DNA of 64,000 bases from Pseudoduganella danionis (GTDB lineage Bacteria; Pseudomonadota; Gammaproteobacteria; Burkholderiales; Burkholderiaceae_D): contig NZ_WNKW01000006.1 in assembly GCF_009720775.1 (NCBI RefSeq), forward strand, positions 186,001-250,000, read 5' to 3'. Shown here piece after piece: positions 51,943 through 59,207 of this stretch; position 1 is the stretch's first letter; each line of letters begins with the position of its first letter. The position numbers were made by a program, and so were the translations under genes. The notes under the pieces were generated by a model. That model searched no databases. It had not been told where the DNA came from and was given only the letters and a program-made list of their open reading frames with translations.

Positions 51943-53109
51943 TTATTTTCCGGTTACGTTAGTCGTGATGCGGGAAACCGTTTGAGTGGTCAGAGCCCCA
52001 CTCGCCTCGGTATTGCGTAACTGGACGGGCAGCCAGTTCAGCGAGGGCGCCAGCCAGATATCCAGCTTGGAAGTATAGCTGCCGGGACGGGGCGGACGGG
52101 TCAGATGCCAGGTTTTGAGCTTGCCCAGCCCCGTTTCCAGCTCTTCCTCGCCCACCAGCCGGAAGCGGAAGATATTCGCCGTGCGGTCTTCGCCCACCTG
52201 CATATCGATATCGGTGGCGAACTGGTTGGCATCCGCGCGGCCTATGCCGCCGAGCTGGAACGGCACCGTAGTCATGTCCTGTGCCCCCACCAGCAGAGGG
52301 AAGCTGCGTTCGGAAGCAGAAAACGTAATGGTGGCCGCATCGCGGTTGAAATGGGTGGCCGTTTCCGCACGCCGCGCGCGTTTCTGCGTGCTGGTGGCGG
52401 GCGCTATGCCGTAATCATCGATGCTGCCCGTGCTGCGCATCACCAGCAAGTTCAATCGTGTCACCAGCAAATTCAGGCCCGCTTCGACGGAAGCCTGATA
52501 CTGGCTGCCATCAGTGTGCCAGCGCATATTGGCCGAACCGCTCCAGCGCGTGCCATCGGCATCCACCCTTGCCACATCCATATCAAAATCGGCCGAAGGC
52601 GGTAAATTGACTTTGTAGCGCCGCATCGACAACAGCTCGGGCACTTGGGCGTCCAGCGGCGTGGCGCCATCGGCCTGCACCGGCATGGGCACGGGTGTCC
52701 CCGTCTGCGCCGCACTGGCGCCGGCCTGCTCCGCCACGACCGGCGTGGTCAGGCTGGCCGCATCGGCCAGTACGCCTTCCACGGCGGCGGAAGTCTCGCC
52801 AGACGGGGCAGGCGCCAGCGGCGCAATGGCGGGGGCATGGCTGGCTTGGCTGATGGAAGGCGGCGGCCGCACGGGCAACTGGCGGGCCGGCAAAGCCTGT
52901 GGCTGCGCCGGTTCCGGCGTATCGACATGCTTGGGCAGGCTTAGTTGCAATTGCGCCGTCATCAGTGAGGCAGGCAGCGGCGAAGAACGTGGCGCTACGC
53001 CAGCCAGATGGTTGCTGGCCCAGTCTATCGCCACGCCGTGCAGCACCAGCGTGGCCACGCAGAACAGCAGCAGGCGGCGACGTTGGCGTAGGAAGGTGGC
53101 AAGGCTCAT
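51943..53109 (-). CDS. DUF3108 protein with membrane anchor and proline-rich linker, copy B
   Basis: 388 residues. A signal anchor at about 10-30 ('RRLLLFCVATLVLHGVAID') leads into a Pro/Ala-rich linker (about 45-160), resembling TonB-type spacer regions, then a C-terminal DUF3108 domain (about 170-385) with 'NLPPSADFDMDVARVDADG', 'STGSIDDYGIAP', 'AATITFSASER' and 'LDIWLAPSLNWLPVQL'. It should be held in the inner membrane with its domain in the periplasm. Upstream partner of copy A. Function unknown. Divergent from phaM. Confidence 0.85.
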   Translation of the reverse strand: MSLATFLRQRRRLLLFCVATLVLHGVAIDWASNHLAGVAPRSSPLPASLMTAQLQLSLPKHVDTPEPAQPQALPARQLPVRPPPSISQASHAPAIAPLAPAPSGETSAAVEGVLADAASLTTPVVAEQAGASAAQTGTPVPMPVQADGATPLDAQVPELLSMRRYKVNLPPSADFDMDVARVDADGTRWSGSANMRWHTDGSQYQASVEAGLNLLVTRLNLLVMRSTGSIDDYGIAPATSTQKRARRAETATHFNRDAATITFSASERSFPLLVGAQDMTTVPFQLGGIGRADANQFATDIDMQVGEDRTANIFRFRLVGEEELETGLGKLKTWHLTRPPRPGSYTSKLDIWLAPSLNWLPVQLRNTEASGALTTQTVSRITTNVTGK

Positions 53110-53225
53110 GGCGCTAGTTTAACTGGTTCGGCGCGCCTGCGCGCCCCTGCGGAAATGTTGTCAAAACCTTTTGAAGGCCCAGCCGTAATCTGCTACGCTA
53201 AACGCTGAACCCACTGGAGAATTCG

Positions 53226-53927
53226 ATGACCCATCCGCAAATGCCGAACATCCCCGGCGCCAATGTCATGCACGATACGCTCGATTTCGTAAAAAACCTG
53301 TGGGGCAGCATGAGCGTGCCCGGCCTCACGGCACCCACGCTGTCCGTGGAAGAACTAGACAAGAAAATCAATGACCTGAAAGCCGTGGAAGCATGGCTCA
53401 GCGTGAACATGAATATGCTGCGCGGTAGCATACAGGCGCTGGAAGTCCAGCGCGGCACCATCGCCACGCTGAAATCAGTCGGCGCCAGCCTGGCTTCGGC
53501 AGCCCAGCAGCCGGCCAGCAGCGACAAGTCCATCTTCGATGCCAACCCTTATGTGTCGGCCTTCTTCCATCACGCGCGCAATGCCGACAAGGACAAACCA
53601 GCCGCGCAGGAAACGACCAAAACTGCGGAAGCGGCCAAGGCAGCGCCCGAGGCCAGCACTGCGGCCGGTGCTGCGGCCAGCAAGCCTACGGCCAGCGCCG
53701 ATGCTGGCGCCGCACCGATGGCCAATCCGGCCGCGTGGTGGAATATGCTGCAGGAACAGTTCAAGCAGGCCGTGGCCAGCACCGTGCCGCCCGCCGCCGC
53801 CAAACCGGCAGCCAAAGCTGCGGCACCGGCCAAAGCCAAGTCCAAGGCAGCCACCAGCAGCGCCGCCAGGAAACCAGCCACCCGGCGCGCACCTGCCAAG
53901 CCGAAAGCGGCCAGCAGCAAAGCTTAA
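53226..53927 (+). CDS. phaM: PhaM-type polyhydroxyalkanoate granule protein
   Basis: 233 residues. The N-terminal half carries the PhaM family pattern: 'DFVKNLWGSM', 'LSVEELDKKINDLKAVEAWLSVNMNMLRGSIQALEVQRGTIATLK', a helix that binds PHA synthase. The C-terminal half is low-complexity Ala/Lys/Pro with 'KPAAKAAAPAKAKSK' and 'KPATRRAPAKPKAA', a histone-H1-like DNA-binding tail. In Ralstonia, PhaM activates PhaC and tethers PHA granules to the nucleoid for equal partition. phaC is not in the window. Ribosome site GGAGAATTCG. Confidence 0.9.
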   Translation: MTHPQMPNIPGANVMHDTLDFVKNLWGSMSVPGLTAPTLSVEELDKKINDLKAVEAWLSVNMNMLRGSIQALEVQRGTIATLKSVGASLASAAQQPASSDKSIFDANPYVSAFFHHARNADKDKPAAQETTKTAEAAKAAPEASTAAGAAASKPTASADAGAAPMANPAAWWNMLQEQFKQAVASTVPPAAAKPAAKAAAPAKAKSKAATSSAARKPATRRAPAKPKAASSKA

Positions 53928-53936
53928 GGGGAAAGT

Positions 53937-53961
53937 CTGGCCTGAAGCAGATTCAGGCCAG
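53937..53961. terminator. Hairpin between phaM and the convergent small gene
   Basis: Perfect 10-bp stem CTGGCCTGAA / TTCAGGCCAG with a 5-nt loop. It lies 10 bp past the phaM stop and overlaps the stop of the minus-strand small gene. No strong T-run; a shared 3' end signal is plausible. Confidence 0.45.
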
Positions 53962-54168
53962 CCGCTGTATGCGGATCGCGTCGATCAGGCCATCGGCCTG
54001 ACGCTGCACTTTTTCGATATCGATCAGGCCTTCCTGCTCCAGCGCCTGCGCGCCGGCGTGGGCGGTCTGGAAGGTTTCCAGCGTATCGCCCTTGGCAGTC
54101 ACCGGGCGTATCCACGCTACGCTGCCCACTTTCATTTTCGAATAAACTTCCTTAGCGATATCGCGCAT
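53953..54168 (-). CDS. Small conserved-looking hypothetical protein
   Basis: 71 residues, with no signal or membrane helix. The sequence 'MRDIAKEVYSKMKVGSVAWIRPVTAKGDTLETFQTAHAGAQALEQEGLIDIEKVQRQADGLIDAIRI' reads as a compact alpha/beta domain with a winged-helix-like helix-strand end ('AQALEQEGLIDIEKVQ'). No family recognised. An AAAGGG ribosome site precedes the ATG. It stands alone between phaM and the TPR response regulator. Confidence 0.6.
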   Translation of the reverse strand: MRDIAKEVYSKMKVGSVAWIRPVTAKGDTLETFQTAHAGAQALEQEGLIDIEKVQRQADGLIDAIRIQRLA

Positions 54169-54296
54169 AGTTGATGCCCTTTATATGCTCTCAATATTGA
54201 CAGCAGATCAAGCCACAGACGGGGTGCAGCGCATTTCAGTGTAATCATTTGACCTGCCGCGGACAAGCGCACCGGCAGCGCTGTTGCGCGCTATCG

Positions 54297-55997
54297 TCAC
54301 TCCGGCAGGGGGCCGTTCTCCGCCTCGAATTCGCTGGCCGCCGCCGCTGCCACCACGCCCTGCATGGGCGCCAGCTGGGTCAGTTGCTCCATGAGCTGGG
54401 CAAAGCGCTGCTGGCCCGGCGCCAGCGCATCGACATGCATCAGCACCGCCACGGCTTCATCGGCCAGTGCCGCATCGTGACCATTCTGCTGCATGTACGA
54501 GATCAGGATCTGCGCTGCATTGAACAGTATGCGCAAATTGTTGGGCAGGGCCTTGCGCGCCACCCGCATCCATTCCACCGCCTCATCCAGCTTGCCCGTC
54601 TTCCACAGCAGCACGCCGGTATTCATCATATCGGTGGCTTCCTTGCGCGCCGCCTTGATATGCTCGGCGCCCTCTTCGCTCATGCGCGCCTTGTCGAAGA
54701 TGGCCTGCACCTGATCGAGCAAAGGCAGATTGTCGTGGTTGTTGCGCGCGACAAAACACAGCAGCGAAGTGCCGGCTTCCTTCACGCCGACGGCAAACAG
54801 CAAGGTAGCCATTTCCATGCAGATGTCCGTGCCGGGCCGCTGCTTGCTTTCATCGGCCAGCATGGCTTCCAGTTCCTCGCCCGATTTGCGGGCGCGCCGG
54901 TAGTCGCCACTCTCGTGGTACACCAGCCCTTCGGTGATCTTGGCGCGCAGGATCACCTGATCGCCGCCAAACTGGTGGATGGCAGCATTGAGCAGGCGCT
55001 GGGCTTCCTTGATATCGTTCTTCTGGCCGCACACGCGGGCCAGCCCGAAGAAGGCTTCCGGCGTCTTGCGCACCGAGTATTCACCGATATCTATGCATTT
55101 GCGGAAGGCTTTTTCAGCCACCGGAATATTCCCCAGCTTGAGCGCACTGTGACCGTAAGTGACCTGGCGCAGCACGGAGTTGGGCGACATCTTGGTGGCT
55201 TTTTCCAGTACGCCGAAGGCTTCCTCGATATTCCCCTGCATCAGATGGGAGGTGGCCAACTGGTCGTAGGCATCGATGTAGAAGCGGTTGGCCGTGATCA
55301 CCGACTGGAACATCGCCTGCGAGGCGGCTACCTCGCCATTGTTCATCATGATCTTGGCCAGACCGCAGCGCGCCCAGTTGTAATCGCGTTCTTCCAGCAC
55401 CTTCTCGTAGACGCGGCGGGCCTTCTCCGGCTCGCCGCTCTTCAGCAGTAGCGTGGCCTTCATGCGCAGCAGTTCGATCTCATGCAGCGGGTTGCTGGCG
55501 ATCTGCTCGTCGCACAGCTTGGCCGCGCGCAGAAAATCCTTGTCCGCGTAGGCGTGATCGATTTCCTTGAAAATCTGCTTCTTGTTCCACACCCGGTTCA
55601 GCCGCGTCAGCAGCACGCCTTCCGTGATCGGCTTGATGATGTAGGCATCGGGCTGGTGCTCGGCCGCTCCCATCACGGATTCCACGCTCTTCTCGGCCGA
55701 CACCATCAGCCACACGCTGCTCGGCATCAGCAGATTGCGCAGACGGGCTTCTTCCAGCACCTGCTGGCCATTCTTGCCGTCACCGAGGTTGTAATCGCAC
55801 AGCACTACGTCGTAGCGGTGCTTGCCCAGCAAGACCATGGCTTCGCCACCGCTGGCCGCCTGGTCGATATGCTTGGCGCCCAGATTGCGCAGCGATTCGC
55901 GCAGCAACTGGCGGATACCGACGAAATCATCCACCAGCAGATAGCGCTTCTCTGCCCAGTCCACGTCATTGGTGGCGACCAGTTGATGGGGCGTCAT
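54297..55997 (-). CDS. Response regulator with receiver domain and TPR repeats
   Basis: 566 residues. Receiver domain (about 18-145) with 'LLVDD', phospho-acceptor Asp68 in 'VVLCDYNLGDG', and Lys in 'YIIKPI'. The rest is a helical solenoid of about nine tetratricopeptide-like repeats (about 150-545; e.g. 'ARRVYEKVLEERDYNWARCGLAKIMMNNGEVAASQAMFQSVI', 'LRQVTYGHSALKLGNIPVAEKAFRKCIDI'). There is no DNA-binding or enzymatic output, so it must act by protein binding. It is the second gene of an operon: its ATG overlaps the stop of the histidine kinase by four bases (ATGA). Confidence 0.9.
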   Translation of the reverse strand: MTPHQLVATNDVDWAEKRYLLVDDFVGIRQLLRESLRNLGAKHIDQAASGGEAMVLLGKHRYDVVLCDYNLGDGKNGQQVLEEARLRNLLMPSSVWLMVSAEKSVESVMGAAEHQPDAYIIKPITEGVLLTRLNRVWNKKQIFKEIDHAYADKDFLRAAKLCDEQIASNPLHEIELLRMKATLLLKSGEPEKARRVYEKVLEERDYNWARCGLAKIMMNNGEVAASQAMFQSVITANRFYIDAYDQLATSHLMQGNIEEAFGVLEKATKMSPNSVLRQVTYGHSALKLGNIPVAEKAFRKCIDIGEYSVRKTPEAFFGLARVCGQKNDIKEAQRLLNAAIHQFGGDQVILRAKITEGLVYHESGDYRRARKSGEELEAMLADESKQRPGTDICMEMATLLFAVGVKEAGTSLLCFVARNNHDNLPLLDQVQAIFDKARMSEEGAEHIKAARKEATDMMNTGVLLWKTGKLDEAVEWMRVARKALPNNLRILFNAAQILISYMQQNGHDAALADEAVAVLMHVDALAPGQQRFAQLMEQLTQLAPMQGVVAAAAASEFEAENGPLPE

Positions 55998-56740
55998 GGC
56001 AGTCGCAGTACGAAGCAGCCGCCGCCCAGTGTGCCGCCATTTTCCAGCGCGATGCTGCCGTGGCGCTGACGATGCCTGTGCATCTTCGCCACTTCACTGG
56101 AAAAATACAGCCCCAGACCACTGCTGTTGTTGAGGAAATTGACGGCGCTGCGCTGATTGTTCATGGCGCTGGCGCCCGCCTCCAGCATCACGGCAGGGAA
56201 GCCCGTGCCGTTATCTTCCACCCGGATTTCGAGGTAGTCGCCATCGATGCGTATGGCCAGCCGCAGCCGGTCGCGCGTGTAGCGTATGGCGTTGTTAATG
56301 GCGTGTACCAGCACGCCGATGATCAGGTCTTCATCCAGCGTCCACAAGGCATTCTCGGGATAATCAAGTTCCAGCGTGATGCCGCGCGACTGCAGCAGGA
56401 TGCGCGCCTGGCTAGCCACTTGCTGCACCAGTTCCGCCATGCTGTTGGCCACCGGCTCGAACGGATAACCGGGCTTGCCCACGTCCTTGTACAGAGCCAG
56501 TAGCTGCATCAGGTTGTCGTTGAGGCGCTTGGTCTGGTACAGCATCTGCCCTAGCTGGGCGTAATCGGGATGGGATTCCGCGCGCATGCTGCCAGCACCA
56601 TCTGCCATGGTGCCCGCCAGCAGGTTCTCCAGCGTGCCACTGAGGACGCTGATGGAATTTTTCATATCGTGCGCAGTGGAAGCCAGAAACATATACAGTT
56701 CCGGCGAACCCTGATACTGCGGCGCTTCGTATTCATCCAT
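55994..56740 (-). CDS. Small soluble histidine kinase paired with the TPR response regulator
   Basis: 248 residues, no sensor domain or membrane helix. DHp helix with 'STAHDMKNSISVLSG' (His24), then a HATPase domain with N-box 'VHAINNAIRYT', G1 'EDNGTGFP' and G2 'GLGLYFSSEVAKMH'. ATG 56740 is selected because GGAGG lies 8 bp upstream; two upstream in-frame ATGs lack ribosome sites. With almost nothing before the DHp helix, its signal must come from partner proteins. Stop and start overlap (ATGA) with the receiver-TPR gene, which makes them a cognate pair. Confidence 0.88.
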   Translation of the reverse strand: MDEYEAPQYQGSPELYMFLASTAHDMKNSISVLSGTLENLLAGTMADGAGSMRAESHPDYAQLGQMLYQTKRLNDNLMQLLALYKDVGKPGYPFEPVANSMAELVQQVASQARILLQSRGITLELDYPENALWTLDEDLIIGVLVHAINNAIRYTRDRLRLAIRIDGDYLEIRVEDNGTGFPAVMLEAGASAMNNQRSAVNFLNNSSGLGLYFSSEVAKMHRHRQRHGSIALENGGTLGGGCFVLRLP

Positions 56741-56881
56741 CGTCAGTGCCTCCATGGACGGCGCGGTACAAGGAAAAGAGCGCTGGCTGCAGCCAGCGTT
56801 CTGATTATAGCTGCTAGCGTATGCCGCCACCAGCACGGTATATGCGCGAACGCAACGCTGCTTGCGGCTGCAATACCGCGT

Positions 56882-58609
56882 CTACTCGCCTTCCGCCGGC
56901 ATGGCGCGGCGCCGCTGTTTGAGCAAAAAACGCCCTGGCACCAGCGCATCGACCAGCGTGGCTTCCAGCGGCATGGGGCGCTGTTCCAGCTGCGATACCA
57001 GCAGCTCCGCCATCAGCGTCGACCAGATGATGCCGCGCGAAGCATAGCCGAGCAGGCTATACAAGCCCGCATGCACAGGCATGTCGCGCAGCCTTTCGAA
57101 TCGCCCGCCGCTGCTGTAATCGGGCAGCGGCCCTACCAGCGGCAGCCGGTCCGGTGCCGCGCAGCGGAAGCCCACCCGTCCGGCCAGCGGTGCCGTGGCA
57201 GCCAGCGCCGCTACCGCCTCGCCCGGAATAATCTCGGCCAGACGGGCCAGATTCTCCTGCTGGCAGCTGGTGCGCAGCTCCCGGTCGTCGTCGCTGCTAT
57301 AGGTGGCACCGGCGCAGATCACGCCCTGATTGGGTGGCGTTACATAGGCTTCGCGGCAGACTGCCAGCGACAGGCGCGGCCCCAGTTCCTGCGCCAGATG
57401 GGTGACCTGCCCGCGCAGACGCGCCAGTGGCAGTTGCGCGGCCTGGGCGATATCCACCGCACCGGCACCGTTGGCCAGGATGACGGTAGGTGCCTCGGCC
57501 AGCAAGGCGCCGCCGGCATCGAACACCTGCCAGTTTTCTCCGTGACGCTCGAGCCGCAGCGCTGCACGGTGGAAGCGCTGCTGCAGACGGCTGCCGCAGG
57601 CGGCCAGCAAGGCCGCACACAGCGAAGCGGGCCGCGCCCAGCCGCCCTGCCCGAACAGCCAGCCACCATGCGGCGTGGGCCCGCCCAGCAAGGCGGAGGC
57701 AGCGGGCGCATCGAGCCAGCGCACGTATTGCTGCGGGTAGTTCCATGTCGCCACCACATCCTGCTGGACCTGCGCATGGCCGGCATCGCGCGCCAGTTGC
57801 AGCACGCCGCAGCTAGCCCCTTCGAACACCTGGCCTACGCCGCCCAGGCGCTGCCATTCGCGCAGGCCGAACAAAAAGGCCGCACGCGTCAGGCGGGTGG
57901 GAATATTGTCATCCTTGGACAGCAGTGGCATGAAGATGCCGGCCACATTGCCCGACGCTTCCTGCCCCGGTGCGCCATGGCGCTCGATCAGCGTGACCTG
58001 CCAGCCCGCCGCGCACAGACGGTGGCTGGCCGAAGCGCCGGCTATGCCGGCACCGATCACGATGGCCTGCCGCACGGCAGGCATGGGCGGCGCGGTCCGG
58101 CGCGGCTTGCGGCTCTGGTACAGCGCGCGATAGCCGGCGCTGGCCATGCCGCTCTGATTCTCGGCCGGCACCGGCTGCTCGACAAAGCCCTGCTTGCGCA
58201 ATGCCAGCTTCATGGCTTCGTCGGGTGCCTCGGCCAGTAGCCCGGCTTCAGGCTGCGCCAGCCGCGCCAGTTGGCGCGCCAGCATGGGCGCTAGCCCGGC
58301 GCGCAGATAAATCTGGTCGACCCGCGCTTCGATTTCCGGCAGCACGTCCTCGGTCGCGCCGACCAGCAGATCCAGCGTCACCCTGCCGTCGTCGAGCACG
58401 ATGCGATGAAAGCCCGGCAAATTCAAAGGCCACAGCGCACGCAACTGGGCATCGCCGATACTCTCGGCCGGCGGCACTTGCGCCGTCACCGCCAGATAGA
58501 ACAGCGATGCCTGCGGCGCCAGCCCGCGCCATGCGGCCATGAAGCGGGCGCCGTCTTCAAACGCGGTATCAAGGATGACCCGAGGGCTGGCTGTCGTCAG
58601 GGTGCTCAT
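56882..58609 (-). CDS. mnmC: MnmC-like tRNA 5-methylaminomethyl-2-thiouridine enzyme with degraded methyltransferase half
   Basis: 575 residues, about 80-90 shorter than usual fused MnmC. The C-terminal FAD oxidoreductase (about 180-560) is intact: 'IGAGIAGAS', 'RHGAPGQEASGNVAGIFMP', 'GWARPASLCAALLAA' and 'GYASRGIIWSTLMAELL'. It removes the carboxymethyl group from cmnm5(s2)U34 of tRNA. The N-terminal methyltransferase half (about 1-170) is recognisable but eroded: the SAM loop 'GFGTG' reads AFEDG, and the 'DGFAP' motif reads RAGLAP. It should thus give nm5U, with the last methyl transfer lost or done elsewhere. Overlaps the tag stop and start by four bases (ATGA), downstream of tag. Confidence 0.85.
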   Translation of the reverse strand: MSTLTTASPRVILDTAFEDGARFMAAWRGLAPQASLFYLAVTAQVPPAESIGDAQLRALWPLNLPGFHRIVLDDGRVTLDLLVGATEDVLPEIEARVDQIYLRAGLAPMLARQLARLAQPEAGLLAEAPDEAMKLALRKQGFVEQPVPAENQSGMASAGYRALYQSRKPRRTAPPMPAVRQAIVIGAGIAGASASHRLCAAGWQVTLIERHGAPGQEASGNVAGIFMPLLSKDDNIPTRLTRAAFLFGLREWQRLGGVGQVFEGASCGVLQLARDAGHAQVQQDVVATWNYPQQYVRWLDAPAASALLGGPTPHGGWLFGQGGWARPASLCAALLAACGSRLQQRFHRAALRLERHGENWQVFDAGGALLAEAPTVILANGAGAVDIAQAAQLPLARLRGQVTHLAQELGPRLSLAVCREAYVTPPNQGVICAGATYSSDDDRELRTSCQQENLARLAEIIPGEAVAALAATAPLAGRVGFRCAAPDRLPLVGPLPDYSSGGRFERLRDMPVHAGLYSLLGYASRGIIWSTLMAELLVSQLEQRPMPLEATLVDALVPGRFLLKQRRRAMPAEGE

Positions 58610-59169
58610 CGCGGTTGGCGGCAGAAACAGGCCGGATCATGGTCGTTCACCATGCCTATGCCCTGCATATAGGCATACACGATGGTGGAGCCGACGAACT
58701 TGAAACCGAGTTTGGACAGGTCTTTCGATATCCGGTCCGACAGCGCCGTCTTGGCGGGCCGGGGGCCAGCCTCCGGCGCCAGCGGCTGGCCGCCGACGTA
58801 GGCCCACAGCCACGCATCAAGCGTGGTGCCGCTGGCGCGCAGACGCAGATAGGCCTGTGCATTGGTGATGGCCGCCGCCACCTTCAAACGGTTGCGCACG
58901 ATGCCGGGATTGGCCAGCAACTGCGCCACCTTGTCGGCATCATAGGCAGCGATTTTCTCGGCATCCCACTGGTCGAAGGCCGCGCGGTAGCTGGCGCGCT
59001 TGTTCAAGATGGTTTCCCAGCTCAGACCGGCCTGCGCCCCCTCCAGATTCAGCATCTCGAACAGGCGCAGCTCATCGTGGCAAGGTACGCCCCACTCTTC
59101 ATCGTGATAGGCCAGATACAGCGGGTTGGCCGGATTGGCCCAGCGGCAGCGCGTAAGGTTTTCAGTCAT
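58606..59169 (-). CDS. tag: DNA-3-methyladenine glycosylase I
   Basis: 187 residues, full-length Tag. Zinc ligands Cys8 ('TRCRW'), His22 ('YHDEEWG'), His177 and Cys181 ('NDHDPACF') are all present, with the family region 'RLFEMLNLEGAQAGLSWETILNKRASYRAAF' containing the base-recognition Glu and Trp. It excises 3-methyladenine from alkylated DNA in base-excision repair. The mnmC gene starts at its stop codon (ATGA overlap), so DNA repair and tRNA modification share one message. ATG 59169 is the only start consistent with the conserved N-terminus; the longer frame upstream is out of phase with the GGDEF gene. Confidence 0.96.
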   Translation of the reverse strand: MTENLTRCRWANPANPLYLAYHDEEWGVPCHDELRLFEMLNLEGAQAGLSWETILNKRASYRAAFDQWDAEKIAAYDADKVAQLLANPGIVRNRLKVAAAITNAQAYLRLRASGTTLDAWLWAYVGGQPLAPEAGPRPAKTALSDRISKDLSKLGFKFVGSTIVYAYMQGIGMVNDHDPACFCRQPR

Positions 59170-59207
59170 GGTGCAATAGACAGCTTGAGTTGCGGCCTTC
59201 GGGCCGG

